From an uncultured Acidobacteriia bacterium (GTDB lineage Bacteria > Acidobacteriota > Terriglobia > Bryobacterales > Bryobacteraceae), in NCBI GenBank assembly GCA_903923395.1, contig CAIXXM010000083.1, positions 123,128 to 187,127 of the forward strand: a stretch of DNA of 64,000 nt. The letters run 5' to 3'. The translations under genes and the position numbers were made by a program. The notes under the pieces were generated by a model that saw only the letters and a program-made list of their open reading frames with translations, searched no databases and was not told where the DNA came from. Shown here piece after piece: positions 25,355-34,326 of this stretch (position 1 is its first letter; each line of letters begins with the position of its first letter).

Positions 25355-25800
25355 CGGGACTGCTCCGGCAGCGGTTGGGCAGTCTGTTCCACCAAACGGG
25401 CGGCGGTGGAACCGCAGATCACGTCGATGATGTTGCCGAGATTGCCCGCAAGCAGCGCGGATTCAGCAATGGCCGGCCCGCACATGGGCACAAGAATGGC
25501 ACGGAGGAGTTCAAAATCGATCTCGCGCGAGAAGTCTGGCTGGTCCTGCAGGCCGGTGTTGCGGCGAATGCGAAAGGTGATGCCATCCCGGATGCGGGTG
25601 AGCGTGCTGCGGTTGGGCTGGGCGGAAGCAACCAGCGCAAGTGCCTGCTCCGCAAGCGAGCGATCCACGGATTTTAGGGCATCGCGCAGCCGGGTGCACG
25701 GCGCGCAGGTGGCACAATGCGCCTCCACCACTGGCAGAGCAGCCGGATCCGCAGCCGTGAATTTCTCCCAGGTGTGCCGGGATATACAGTTCTTGCTCAC
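25351..25800 (-). CDS. zinc-binding anti-sigma (ZAS-type) protein
   Basis: A 149-residue protein starting at GTG 25800, chosen because it overlaps the sigma-factor stop as GTGA. The N-terminal part has the ZAS pattern H-x3-C-x2-C (HCATCAPC, near residues 28-35), preceded by SRHTWEKFTA, which is usual for anti-sigma factors of ECF sigma factors. The rest is helical and has no clear membrane segment, so it would be a soluble anti-sigma factor. A conserved Cys pair (PMCGPAIAE, DVICGSTAA) lies in the C-terminal half and could respond to redox state; that is inference. Confidence 0.75.
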   Translation of the reverse strand: MSKNCISRHTWEKFTAADPAALPVVEAHCATCAPCTRLRDALKSVDRSLAEQALALVASAQPNRSTLTRIRDGITFRIRRNTGLQDQPDFSREIDFELLRAILVPMCGPAIAESALLAGNLGNIIDVICGSTAARLVEQTAQPLPEQSR

Positions 25801-26381
25801 TTGAGTTTCCTCTTCGCTGGACTCCCGAACTTCACCGAGAGTTTCATTTTGCAGTTGAAGACACGCCATTTTGCGGTACCGACGGGGATGTCGAGCGCGG
25901 TGGCGATCTCGTTGTATTCGAGTCCGTCAACGTAGCGGAGGGTGAGCAGTTCGCGCTCTTCAGGACCAAGCGCGGAGACGATGTCAGAGAAGCCGGCGTC
26001 GAGGCCCGGCGGTACGGAACAGCATTCCGGCAAATGGCCGTCCAGACTGTCGAGATGGATGCAGTCCGGTGTAGTGCGTGCCTTGCGCCACTTTTGCAGC
26101 AACGCGTTCTTGGCGACTTTGTAGATCCAGCCGCGGAACAGAGCTTGATCGCGCACAGATGAAGCGCGGCGGTAGATGGTAAACAGTACGTCCTGCGTCA
26201 GTTCTTCCGCGGAGGACGAATCACAGCCCCGCACCCGGAAGTAACGCATCAGGCGGGGGGACATGCCGTCGCAAAGGTGGCGGAAAGAGTCTTCGGTGCC
26301 GGATTCGAGGAAGCGCAACAGAGCGGCATCATCGAAAGACGGGTTGTTGGAATCACCGAAGATGGTCTGGCGCAAAGGCAT
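25797..26381 (-). CDS. ECF-family RNA polymerase sigma factor
   Basis: A 194-residue sigma-70 family factor. Region 2 spans about 20-105 (DSFRHLCDGMSPRLMRYFRV, EELTQDVLFTIYRR, LFRGWIYKVAKNALLQKWRK). Region 4 spans about 137-182 (LGPEERELLTLRYVDGLEYN, then EIATALDIPVGTAKWRVF). The ATG begins one base after the stop of the DUF1080 gene. The gene overlaps its anti-sigma partner by 4 bases. Its target promoters cannot be seen here, but the upstream receptor and hydrolase genes are obvious candidates. Confidence 0.93.
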   Translation of the reverse strand: MPLRQTIFGDSNNPSFDDAALLRFLESGTEDSFRHLCDGMSPRLMRYFRVRGCDSSSAEELTQDVLFTIYRRASSVRDQALFRGWIYKVAKNALLQKWRKARTTPDCIHLDSLDGHLPECCSVPPGLDAGFSDIVSALGPEERELLTLRYVDGLEYNEIATALDIPVGTAKWRVFNCKMKLSVKFGSPAKRKLK

Positions 26382-26382
26382 C

Positions 26383-27066
26383 TTATTTCAATTCGCGGAT
26401 CTTGATGTTCCGGAACATCACCCACGTGGAGCGGTCATGCAATTGCAGCCCGATGGGGCCGGTCTTGGGCCGCGCCGGGTCAGGCGCGTGTTCCGCGGCA
26501 ACTTTTCCATTCACCTTGACCCGTATCATATCCGGGCGGGTCTCAATGTCGAGAGTATTCCACGAATTCAACCTCTGCAGACCGGTTTTCGCACGCTGCA
26601 AGGTATAAATGGCACCGGTGATGTATTCCCCCTCATCGCTGCCGAGGAGTTGAATTTCATAGCCGATGTGCGCCGGTGTTTCGATCTTTCCCGGGCCGAA
26701 GGATTTGCCGCCGCGGGAACTGTCAAACAGCGAAACACCGCTGTTGCCGCCTTCCTGCAGCCAGAACTCCAGATGCAGGTCATAGGAAGTGAAATCATTC
26801 CGGGTGGTGTAGAGCCAGGCCTGCTCGCTGAACCAGGAACGGTAAGCCTTTTGGGCCACCGGCCAGGGGCCGAAGGGTTCTTTCCCGTTCGGCACCGGCC
26901 GGCGTCCAAAAAGATAGCCTTCGCCGGTCACCATCCACTTGCACTCGCCGACCGGTTCCCAGCCGTTGAGTGTCTTGCCGTCGAACAGTGGAGTCCAGTC
27001 AGCGGCGGGAAGCGAGGCCGCCGCCATCAGCAGAAAAACGGCGGTGCGTGGGAGTGTCCGGATCAT
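26383..27066 (-). CDS. exported DUF1080 (3-keto-disaccharide hydrolase-like) protein
   Basis: A 227-residue secreted protein with the concanavalin-like DUF1080 fold. The start at ATG 27066 gives a signal peptide (MIRTLPRTAVFLLMAAASLPA). Family motifs are clear: WTPLFDGKTLNGWEPVG, EGYLFG, FTSYDLHLEFWL, GGNSGVSLF, HIGYEIQLLGSDEG, and the end FRNIKIREL. Members of this family have been linked to hydrolysis of 3-keto-sugars and are frequent next to receptors and Gfo/Idh oxidoreductases. It begins 10 bases after the receptor gene stop and ends one base before the sigma-factor start. Confidence 0.9.
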   Translation of the reverse strand: MIRTLPRTAVFLLMAAASLPAADWTPLFDGKTLNGWEPVGECKWMVTGEGYLFGRRPVPNGKEPFGPWPVAQKAYRSWFSEQAWLYTTRNDFTSYDLHLEFWLQEGGNSGVSLFDSSRGGKSFGPGKIETPAHIGYEIQLLGSDEGEYITGAIYTLQRAKTGLQRLNSWNTLDIETRPDMIRVKVNGKVAAEHAPDPARPKTGPIGLQLHDRSTWVMFRNIKIRELK

Positions 27067-27076
27067 CGCTCTATTG

Positions 27077-30000
27077 TTACCAGAACAACTTCGCGCCAAC
27101 AAATACCGTCCGCGAAACAAGTGCTGCGTTCGGTTGCCATAGCTCACCATAAGTGGATTGCATGGTGAAAGCCGGTATCGAAGAGTTGGTCTGCGACGAG
27201 TTATTAAAGGCATTGAAGGCCTTCATACCGCTGTTGGGGTTGAAGTAGTAGAGGGTATGGTTCATCGCGTTCAACGCTTCCAGGCTGATTTGGATGTAGC
27301 GGCGTTCGCTGTTGCCCAAACGGAAACGCTTCTGGATGCTGGCATTCAGCGAATTCAGCCAGGGCGAGCGGCAACCGGTCAGCGTGCGCGGCGCATTACC
27401 AAACGCCGGGTGCAAGAGCGAACCGGGAACCGAGACGCCGTTCGGGTTTACATACGGCATGTTGAACGCGTTGCTGTAAGAGAAATTCGGGTTCAAACAC
27501 GGCTGTCCAGGAACAAGATCGGGACGGAGCAGAACACCTGCGGGCAACACCGAGGTACCCGTGGACGAAACCCAGTAACCCGCGCTGCCAGCCTGCACCA
27601 GGAAGGGCATGCCGGATTGGGAGTTGATCACGCCGGAAGTGACCCAGCCACCCAGCACGTTATCGATGATCTTGTTATTGGTGCGCAGTAACTGACCGCG
27701 CCCAATGGGCAGTTGATAGGTGTAGCCGATCGAAGTCCGCACCGGAGTATCGAAGTTCGAAACCGCCCGTTCCAGCCGCAGATTGAAGGGATTCTGCACC
27801 GTGGCATTGCCGTAGATAGAACCACCAAGAGCCACAGCAGGAGACCCGCCGGCATCATCAATCGACTTCGACCATGTGAATGATGCCTGGAACGTAAGTC
27901 CGTATCCCAAACGCCGGGTCACACCGGCGAGCAAAGCGTGGTAGTTGGAGTTGCCATCGCGGTAGAACTGTTGCTGCAGGGCCTGGTTGAAGAAGTTCTG
28001 GTAGGGGTTCAGGCTGCTCAACAGATTTTCCTTGATGATTGCACCATTCTGCACAATGCCATAGGGATTGTTGATGGTAGTGGAAGAGAAGTTCTGCCCG
28101 GATTGAATGTCCGAGAACAACGTGTTGAGGTTCGGGAAGTTCAACGGAGGTGCAGCAGTGCTGATCAGGTGGTGGCCCACCGTGCCGGCATAACCCACTT
28201 GCAGCAGCGTCTTCGGATTCAGCGCGCGCTGCACTGTGAAGCCCCACTGCTGGATATAGGGAACTTTGTCTGTCTGCGCGATATAGGGAACCGTAATTCC
28301 CTGCACGGTGAAGAACGGTCCGCGCCCCTGCAGCACGGTATAAGCAGAGCTCAGAGGACCCACCGGATTCGTGAGGTAATTCACCGGCTGATTGGGAACC
28401 ACACCGCCCGTGGTGCCGCCAACCGAGTAAGAGTTTACGTTGAAATCAGGCAGCGGCGTGTTGCCGTAACCGGTGAGCGGCACCTTCATCACACCGTAAT
28501 TCGCCCGGATGGTGGTCTTGCTGTTGGGCGACCACGCAATACCAATGCGCGGCTCAAAGCCTCTCTTGTTCGAAGGCCAAAGCGTGCTGCCGAGACCGCA
28601 GTTATTCGCGAAACAGAAAGCACCGGTAGCAGGCAGACCATTCAGTGTGCCCGTAAGATTTGGCAGGAAGGTACCCTGATTGTCAAACTTCTCCATGCGC
28701 GGAGTTTGGAACTCATAGCGCATGCCGATGTTAATGGTCAGGTTGGGAAGCACCTTGATATCGTCCTGGAAGTAAGTGCCCAAATAGTTCCAGCGATAGT
28801 AACCGGGCACCGCAACGGGAGTATTCGTGAAGCTGCCAATGAGTCCGAGATCAAAGCTTGCCAGGGAATTGCCGCCGGAGCCATTGTTCGTCTGCGACGG
28901 GCTGAAGCTGTAAGTGCCGCCATAGATGCCCGCGGCATTGTACTGGTTCGAAAGCTGGCGGCGGAGATCCAGACCGGCGGAGATAGAGTGCCGTCCCACC
29001 GTCCATGTAATGGAGTCTTCAATCTGATAATTCGAATCCACCTGGGCGTTCACAGAGTTCGCGCCCGGTGCAAGTGTGTAAGCCGACCACCCGATATGCG
29101 GCATGCCGGACCCGTTGATTGCCGGCGTGAGACCGTACTTCGCGCCGTAATCTTCGGCCAAGGCCACGGAAGACTGGCCGCGCACCTGGTGATTCCGGGC
29201 GTAGATGATCTTCAGGTCATTGATCATCGAAGGCGTGATGATGTGGGTTTCATTGAGAGAAACCACATACGAAGAAGCGTTGTCTGTGGGATATCCGGCA
29301 AATGGCGTCGTCAGCGGGTAGCCGTAGAACCGGGTTGCCGTGAGGGGCTGCACCGCATAGCGGACATTCATCCTGTCTTTGTCATTAAACAGGTGGTCCA
29401 CTTTGACGGAGTAACGGTCATCTGTGTTCGTCACGCCGCGGATCAGATTCGCGTTATAACCGCTGTTGTTGTAAAGACCGTCCGACCGCAGGAACTGCGT
29501 GTACGGACCCGGATTCGAAGGCGTGGGCTGTCCGGCAAGCACGAACTGCGCAAACTTGTTCTGCGCAATGGCATTCGCCACATTGTCATTGGGAACCGGC
29601 ACATACTGGCTGCTGCTGGAATACTGTGCGCCGACCGGAACGCCGAAGGAGTTCACCGGGCTCTGGTAGTACAAATGTCCGGTGCGGGGCGCGGCCAATG
29701 CGGCAGCAAGACCCTGCTGGTTCAGGATGGTGGTGTTCAGGAAGGTGATGGAGTTCGAAAAATCACCGGCGAGTTCAGCAGGTGTGGGTACCGTACCCAG
29801 CTGTGAGGTAGCGTTGTAGAGCCGTGCCGGCTCAAAACCGCCGAAGAAGAAGGTCCGGTTGCGGCCGTTATAGATTTTCGGAATGATGACCGGTCCACCG
29901 ACGGTGGACCCGAAGAAATTCTGGTGCTGCTCATTCGGAATGGCATTGCCCGGAGGATAGGCGTTGAAACCGGGGTCCGTGTGACGCCAGGAGAAGTTTC

Positions 30001-30784
30001 CGTGGTACTCATTGGTGCCGCTGCGTGTGGCCTGGATGATCACACCGCCGCCTGTATTGCCGTAACGTGCCGGCACGCCGTTGGTAACCACCGTGACTTC
30101 CTGCACCATGTCACCCGATACACTGATCGCCGCGCGTCCAATGCTGCCCTGCGTAACGTTGGAACCATCCACCATGATGGAGGTCGCGCCGGGCATACCG
30201 CCTGCGATGTTCGTGGCCGCGCCAGGGGCGATGGGTCCGGTATAGATGCCTGCATTTTCACCGGTGACCTGGCCGGGAGAGTTGGGGTCGCCGCGCACGC
30301 CGGGGATCAGCATGGCGGCTTCGAGAGAGTTCCGCTCCGTGAAGGGCAGGTTCGAAACCAGATCCCGCTCGACAGTTGTGGCAACATCCGACGAGCTGGT
30401 GTTTAGCATGGTGGTCGAGGCCTCTACTTCCACTCTGGTGGAGACCGCACCAACTTTGAGCGCTGCATTGATAGTAGTGGTTTGACCAGTGGAAACAATC
30501 ACCTTTCCGGTAATGGAGGTATCAAACCCCTGCTTGGTGACTGTTACCTGATATTCGCCGGGAACCAGTGACAGCAGGTTATAGATGCCGTCGCTGGATG
30601 TTACGGTCTGGGAGTTGACGTTCGTGGCAACATCGCGGGCAACTACGGCAGCCCCGGCGATTGCCGCTCCCGAAGCATCGGTGACGGCTCCTGTAATCTG
30701 TCCCAGACTGGTCTGCGCGGACGCGGAAAGGCTGAATATTGCGGCGGCCGCAAGAGCGGCAAAAATCGTTTTGACCCTGAGCAT
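27077..30784 (-). CDS. Oar-like TonB-dependent outer-membrane receptor (1)
   Basis: A 1235-residue outer-membrane protein. The start at ATG 30784 is preceded by GGAGG and gives a signal peptide (ending LSASAQ). Residues about 25-110 form a carboxypeptidase-regulatory-like beta domain (GQITGAVTDASGAAIAGA). A plug domain follows (about 120-240, with IMVDGSNV) and then a long barrel ending in the aromatic residue expected for BAM assembly (FVGAKLFW). Such receptors import large substrates, often glycans, with TonB energy. It is the first gene of the nine-gene minus-strand run and is divergent from receptor 2, with 174 bases between starts. Confidence 0.92.
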   Translation of the reverse strand: MLRVKTIFAALAAAAIFSLSASAQTSLGQITGAVTDASGAAIAGAAVVARDVATNVNSQTVTSSDGIYNLLSLVPGEYQVTVTKQGFDTSITGKVIVSTGQTTTINAALKVGAVSTRVEVEASTTMLNTSSSDVATTVERDLVSNLPFTERNSLEAAMLIPGVRGDPNSPGQVTGENAGIYTGPIAPGAATNIAGGMPGATSIMVDGSNVTQGSIGRAAISVSGDMVQEVTVVTNGVPARYGNTGGGVIIQATRSGTNEYHGNFSWRHTDPGFNAYPPGNAIPNEQHQNFFGSTVGGPVIIPKIYNGRNRTFFFGGFEPARLYNATSQLGTVPTPAELAGDFSNSITFLNTTILNQQGLAAALAAPRTGHLYYQSPVNSFGVPVGAQYSSSSQYVPVPNDNVANAIAQNKFAQFVLAGQPTPSNPGPYTQFLRSDGLYNNSGYNANLIRGVTNTDDRYSVKVDHLFNDKDRMNVRYAVQPLTATRFYGYPLTTPFAGYPTDNASSYVVSLNETHIITPSMINDLKIIYARNHQVRGQSSVALAEDYGAKYGLTPAINGSGMPHIGWSAYTLAPGANSVNAQVDSNYQIEDSITWTVGRHSISAGLDLRRQLSNQYNAAGIYGGTYSFSPSQTNNGSGGNSLASFDLGLIGSFTNTPVAVPGYYRWNYLGTYFQDDIKVLPNLTINIGMRYEFQTPRMEKFDNQGTFLPNLTGTLNGLPATGAFCFANNCGLGSTLWPSNKRGFEPRIGIAWSPNSKTTIRANYGVMKVPLTGYGNTPLPDFNVNSYSVGGTTGGVVPNQPVNYLTNPVGPLSSAYTVLQGRGPFFTVQGITVPYIAQTDKVPYIQQWGFTVQRALNPKTLLQVGYAGTVGHHLISTAAPPLNFPNLNTLFSDIQSGQNFSSTTINNPYGIVQNGAIIKENLLSSLNPYQNFFNQALQQQFYRDGNSNYHALLAGVTRRLGYGLTFQASFTWSKSIDDAGGSPAVALGGSIYGNATVQNPFNLRLERAVSNFDTPVRTSIGYTYQLPIGRGQLLRTNNKIIDNVLGGWVTSGVINSQSGMPFLVQAGSAGYWVSSTGTSVLPAGVLLRPDLVPGQPCLNPNFSYSNAFNMPYVNPNGVSVPGSLLHPAFGNAPRTLTGCRSPWLNSLNASIQKRFRLGNSERRYIQISLEALNAMNHTLYYFNPNSGMKAFNAFNNSSQTNSSIPAFTMQSTYGELWQPNAALVSRTVFVGAKLFW

Positions 30785-30958
30785 GGGTTGGTGGACCTCC
30801 AACGTGGAAATCGGTTGCTGTTGGGCGAAGATGCGCTCTCTTGGGAATTGGTTGGGTCAAAGAAGCAAAAAAATCATCGTTTGGAAACACTCAAGTCACA
30901 CTTCATATAAGATAGAGGCACTGAGCAGCTTCGCTCGCATATTCCAAGAGGTTAGAAA

Positions 30959-33900
30959 ATGAAACAACGTTGTTTCGCAGTACGGTCCGCGCTGCTTGTT
31001 TGTCTTGCAGCGGGGATCATGAGTCTCCCGGCCTGGGCTCAAACCAGCTTCGGCCGCGTGACCGGTACAGTAACAGACCCCAGCGGTGCCGCGGTGGTGG
31101 GTGCATCCATCAACGTCACCAATCTGGAAAATCAAAGTGTCCGCACGGCAACCACGGATGCAAACGGCTACTACGCTGTGACGGACCTGGCCATTGGCCA
31201 TTACAATGCCGTCGTCAGCGCCAACGGCTTTACCAAGCAGGAACAGAAAGATTTGAACGTGGTTGCGGATGGCAGAGTCACCGCCGACTTCAAACTCGCC
31301 GTCGGCGATCTCAACCAGTCCATTCAGGTTGTGGCCACGGCAGCCGAGCAGATCAACACGGACTCCGGCGAAATGTCGAAGACCATTGACCAGAAGGAAG
31401 TCGCGAATCTGGCGTTGAACGGCGGCAACTACATCGAATTGCTGACCCTTGTGCCCGGCACGGTTGTCACCAACCCGGACCAGTTCAGCGTCACCACCAG
31501 CCTCACGGCAACCAACCAGAACATCAACGGCAACCGCAGCGATACGCAGAACCTGACGGTCGACGGTGCCTTCAACCTCGTGGCCGGCAGCAACGGCAGC
31601 TTGATGAACAACGTCAACCCTTCATTCATTCAGCAGGTGAAGGTGCAGACCTCGAACTTCTCGGCCGAATATGGCCGCAACTCGGGCGTCGCTTTCAACG
31701 TGGTGACCAAGAACGGTACGGACCAATATCACGGCGGTCTGTTCGAGACCTTCCGCAATGATGCGCTCGACGCCCGCAACTTCTTCTCTGTGAACAAAAC
31801 GCAACTGCGCTACAACGATTTCGGCGGCAGCATCGGCGGCCCCATCAAGAAGGACAAGCTGTTCTTCTTCTTCGGCCAGGAATGGAAGCGCCTGCGGCAG
31901 ACGCAGAACCCCACCCGCGTTTCGGTTCCGGATACGAACTTCCTGAACGGCATCTTTACCGGCAGCATCCACAACCCCGGCGGCAGCACCCCCTACCCCG
32001 GCAATATTCTCCCCGCGTCGCTGATTACGCCCGATGGCAAGGCAATCGCCAATGTTTACAAGCTGATGTCCCAGCAGGCGTCGTTCTTCAACGACAACCC
32101 GGTGACCAACAACGTGATCCTGCAGCCCAGCAACCCGCTGAACTTCCGCGAAAGCCTGGCCCGCATCGATTACCGCATCAACTCCAACCACAACCTCTAT
32201 GGACGCTGGATTGCCGATGAGAACAGCCTCGTCGACCCCTTCGGCACCTTCTCCAGCTCCGGTTTGCCGACGACCCCGACGCTTCGCAACCGTCCGGGAC
32301 GCAGCTGGCTGCTGGGCGAAACCTGGCTGCCCACGCCCGCGATCGTCAACGAATTCCGCGTCAATGCCAGCTGGGCATCACAGCACATTCCTCCCTATGG
32401 CGATACATGGAAGCGCTCCACCTACGGCTTCCAGTTCAAGCCGCTCTACCAGGGCAATGACCCTTGGGATGCGGATGGTATTCCTGACGTTTCGGTCAGC
32501 GGTTATGCCAACTTCAAGGGCCCGAACTTCTCTCTCTTCTCGCCCTCCACGGACATACAGATCTCTGACACCATCACCTGGGTCAAGGGCAAGCACATCC
32601 TGAAGGGTGGCTTTGCCTACATCCGGGACCGCGTGGACCAGAATGGCCGTTCGCCCGTGACTGGCAACGTGACGTTCCAAACCTCCGGCAACACGAACTC
32701 CACCGGCAATGCGGTGGCGGATATGCTGCTCGGCAACTTCTATAACTTCAATGAAGCTGGTTCAGATCCCGTGGGCTTCTTCCGCTTCTCCCAGCCCGGC
32801 GCTTTCGTGCAGGACAGCTGGAAGGTGACCCGCAAGTTGAGCCTGGAAATCGGCGTCCGCTGGGAATACATGATTCCCTTCTACACGCAGGCGAATAATA
32901 TCGTGAACTTCGACCCCGCCCGCTATGACCCCTCGAAGGCCGTGCAGATCAACTCTTCGGGCAATCTGGTGGCTGGCGTGGGCAACCCCTACAACGGTCT
33001 GGTTCTGGCAGGCAACGGCGTTCCCACTGACCAGCAGAACCGCGTTCCCGGCAGCACCACGGCGTTCTTCCAGTCTTTCCCCACAGCTGGACTGCGTGGT
33101 TTCTTCAACAACCAGAACGTCTTCATGCCGCGCTTCGGCTTTGCCTATTCGCTCATGTCGAAGACGGTAATCCGCGGCGGCTACGGTACTTACTACACGC
33201 GTCCGCAGGGCAACATGATCTTCTCGCAGCTGAATATCGCCCCCATCACCCAGACCACGCAGCTCTACAGTGCGAACCTGGGCAACCCCGGCGGCGGTTC
33301 TACTCTCGCTGCTCCCCAGGCGAACATGTCCGCCATCAACCCCAACGTGGTGAACGGCTATGCACAGCAGTACAGCCTCAGCATCCAGCGGGAACTCGGC
33401 AAGGGCTTCGTAGGGGAACTCGCTTATGTGGGCAACCTGGGCCGCCACCTGCTTCGCGAACCGGATATCAATCAGGTGATCTTCTCGAAGTATTCGGCCA
33501 ACGCCCAGTTGCCCAGTGCACAGCAGCAGCCGATCGCCGCTCTGCGTCCGTATCTCGGCTATGGAACGATCACGCAGTACAACAGTGATTCGACCTCCAA
33601 CTACCACGCGCTGCAAAGCTATGTCTCCAAGCGCACCGGCAATCTCTTCATGACCGCCAGCTACACCTTTGCCAAGGCTCTCGGTGACAGCAGCGCGCAG
33701 GGCGATAATCCGGAAAACTACCTCAACCGCCACTTCAACTACGGCCCCACCAGCTATGACCGCCGCCATGTGTTCATCGGCACTTACGTGTGGACACTGC
33801 CCCGGTTCCGCAACTCCAACACTCTGGTCCGCAGCACGCTGGGTGGCTGGATGATGAACGGCACCATCCGTCTGCAGTCCGGCCAGTATTACACCATCAC

Positions 33901-34264
33901 CGGCAGCACGGCGGAGGGCACACGGCGCGCGGATTACAACGGTCAGCCGCTGTATGACCTCAGCCAGGGTCCGAACGGCTGGTTCAACACTGCGGCGTTT
34001 ACCGCGGCACCGATCTCCCGTCTCGGGAACTCTGGCGTGGGTAACGTGGAAGGCCCCGGTCTGAAGTCATTCAACCTCTCGATGTCGAAGAGCGTGACTT
34101 ACCGTGACCGTTACAACCTCAAGTTCCAGACGGATCTGTTCAACGCGCCGAACCACTCGAACTTCACCGGTTTGGGCACTACATCGACGTCCAGCGGCTT
34201 TGGTACGCTTTCCACTGCGTATCCTCCCCGGCAGATTCAGTTGAGCTTGAAGCTGAACTTCTGA
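30959..34264 (+). CDS. Oar-like TonB-dependent outer-membrane receptor (2)
   Basis: A 1101-residue outer-membrane receptor. Signal peptide (ending LPAWAQ) is followed by the carboxypeptidase-regulatory-like domain (about 28-110, FGRVTGTVTDPSGAAVVGA), plug (about 120-240, with NLTVDGAFN and VKVQTSNFSAEYGR), and barrel ending QLSLKLNF. The ATG follows GAGG at a good distance. Codon third positions are strongly C/G, as in highly expressed genes. It is monocistronic: the next gene is on the other strand and a terminator follows directly. Confidence 0.93.
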   Translation: MKQRCFAVRSALLVCLAAGIMSLPAWAQTSFGRVTGTVTDPSGAAVVGASINVTNLENQSVRTATTDANGYYAVTDLAIGHYNAVVSANGFTKQEQKDLNVVADGRVTADFKLAVGDLNQSIQVVATAAEQINTDSGEMSKTIDQKEVANLALNGGNYIELLTLVPGTVVTNPDQFSVTTSLTATNQNINGNRSDTQNLTVDGAFNLVAGSNGSLMNNVNPSFIQQVKVQTSNFSAEYGRNSGVAFNVVTKNGTDQYHGGLFETFRNDALDARNFFSVNKTQLRYNDFGGSIGGPIKKDKLFFFFGQEWKRLRQTQNPTRVSVPDTNFLNGIFTGSIHNPGGSTPYPGNILPASLITPDGKAIANVYKLMSQQASFFNDNPVTNNVILQPSNPLNFRESLARIDYRINSNHNLYGRWIADENSLVDPFGTFSSSGLPTTPTLRNRPGRSWLLGETWLPTPAIVNEFRVNASWASQHIPPYGDTWKRSTYGFQFKPLYQGNDPWDADGIPDVSVSGYANFKGPNFSLFSPSTDIQISDTITWVKGKHILKGGFAYIRDRVDQNGRSPVTGNVTFQTSGNTNSTGNAVADMLLGNFYNFNEAGSDPVGFFRFSQPGAFVQDSWKVTRKLSLEIGVRWEYMIPFYTQANNIVNFDPARYDPSKAVQINSSGNLVAGVGNPYNGLVLAGNGVPTDQQNRVPGSTTAFFQSFPTAGLRGFFNNQNVFMPRFGFAYSLMSKTVIRGGYGTYYTRPQGNMIFSQLNIAPITQTTQLYSANLGNPGGGSTLAAPQANMSAINPNVVNGYAQQYSLSIQRELGKGFVGELAYVGNLGRHLLREPDINQVIFSKYSANAQLPSAQQQPIAALRPYLGYGTITQYNSDSTSNYHALQSYVSKRTGNLFMTASYTFAKALGDSSAQGDNPENYLNRHFNYGPTSYDRRHVFIGTYVWTLPRFRNSNTLVRSTLGGWMMNGTIRLQSGQYYTITGSTAEGTRRADYNGQPLYDLSQGPNGWFNTAAFTAAPISRLGNSGVGNVEGPGLKSFNLSMSKSVTYRDRYNLKFQTDLFNAPNHSNFTGLGTTSTSSGFGTLSTAYPPRQIQLSLKLNF

Positions 34265-34286
34265 GCTTCGGAAGATGTTAAAAAAA

Positions 34287-34317
34287 GGCGGGTCTCTTCG
34301 GAGATCCGCCTTTTTTT
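34287..34317 (+). terminator. Rho-independent terminator after receptor 2
   Basis: GGCGGGTCTC (34287-34296) pairs with GAGATCCGCC (34301-34310), with one G-U pair, around a TTCG tetraloop and is followed by seven T. A run of A precedes it, so it may also stop the convergent DUF4143 gene. Confidence 0.93.
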
Positions 34318-34326
34318 GTTTGGCAG

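Noticed and set aside
27938..29806. 622-codon open frame on the plus strand
   Set aside because: Antisense to the barrel of receptor 1, with Arg/His/Val-rich composition typical of shadow frames.
32762..33769. 335-codon open frame on the minus strand
   Set aside because: Antisense to receptor 2; explained by strong third-position G/C bias.
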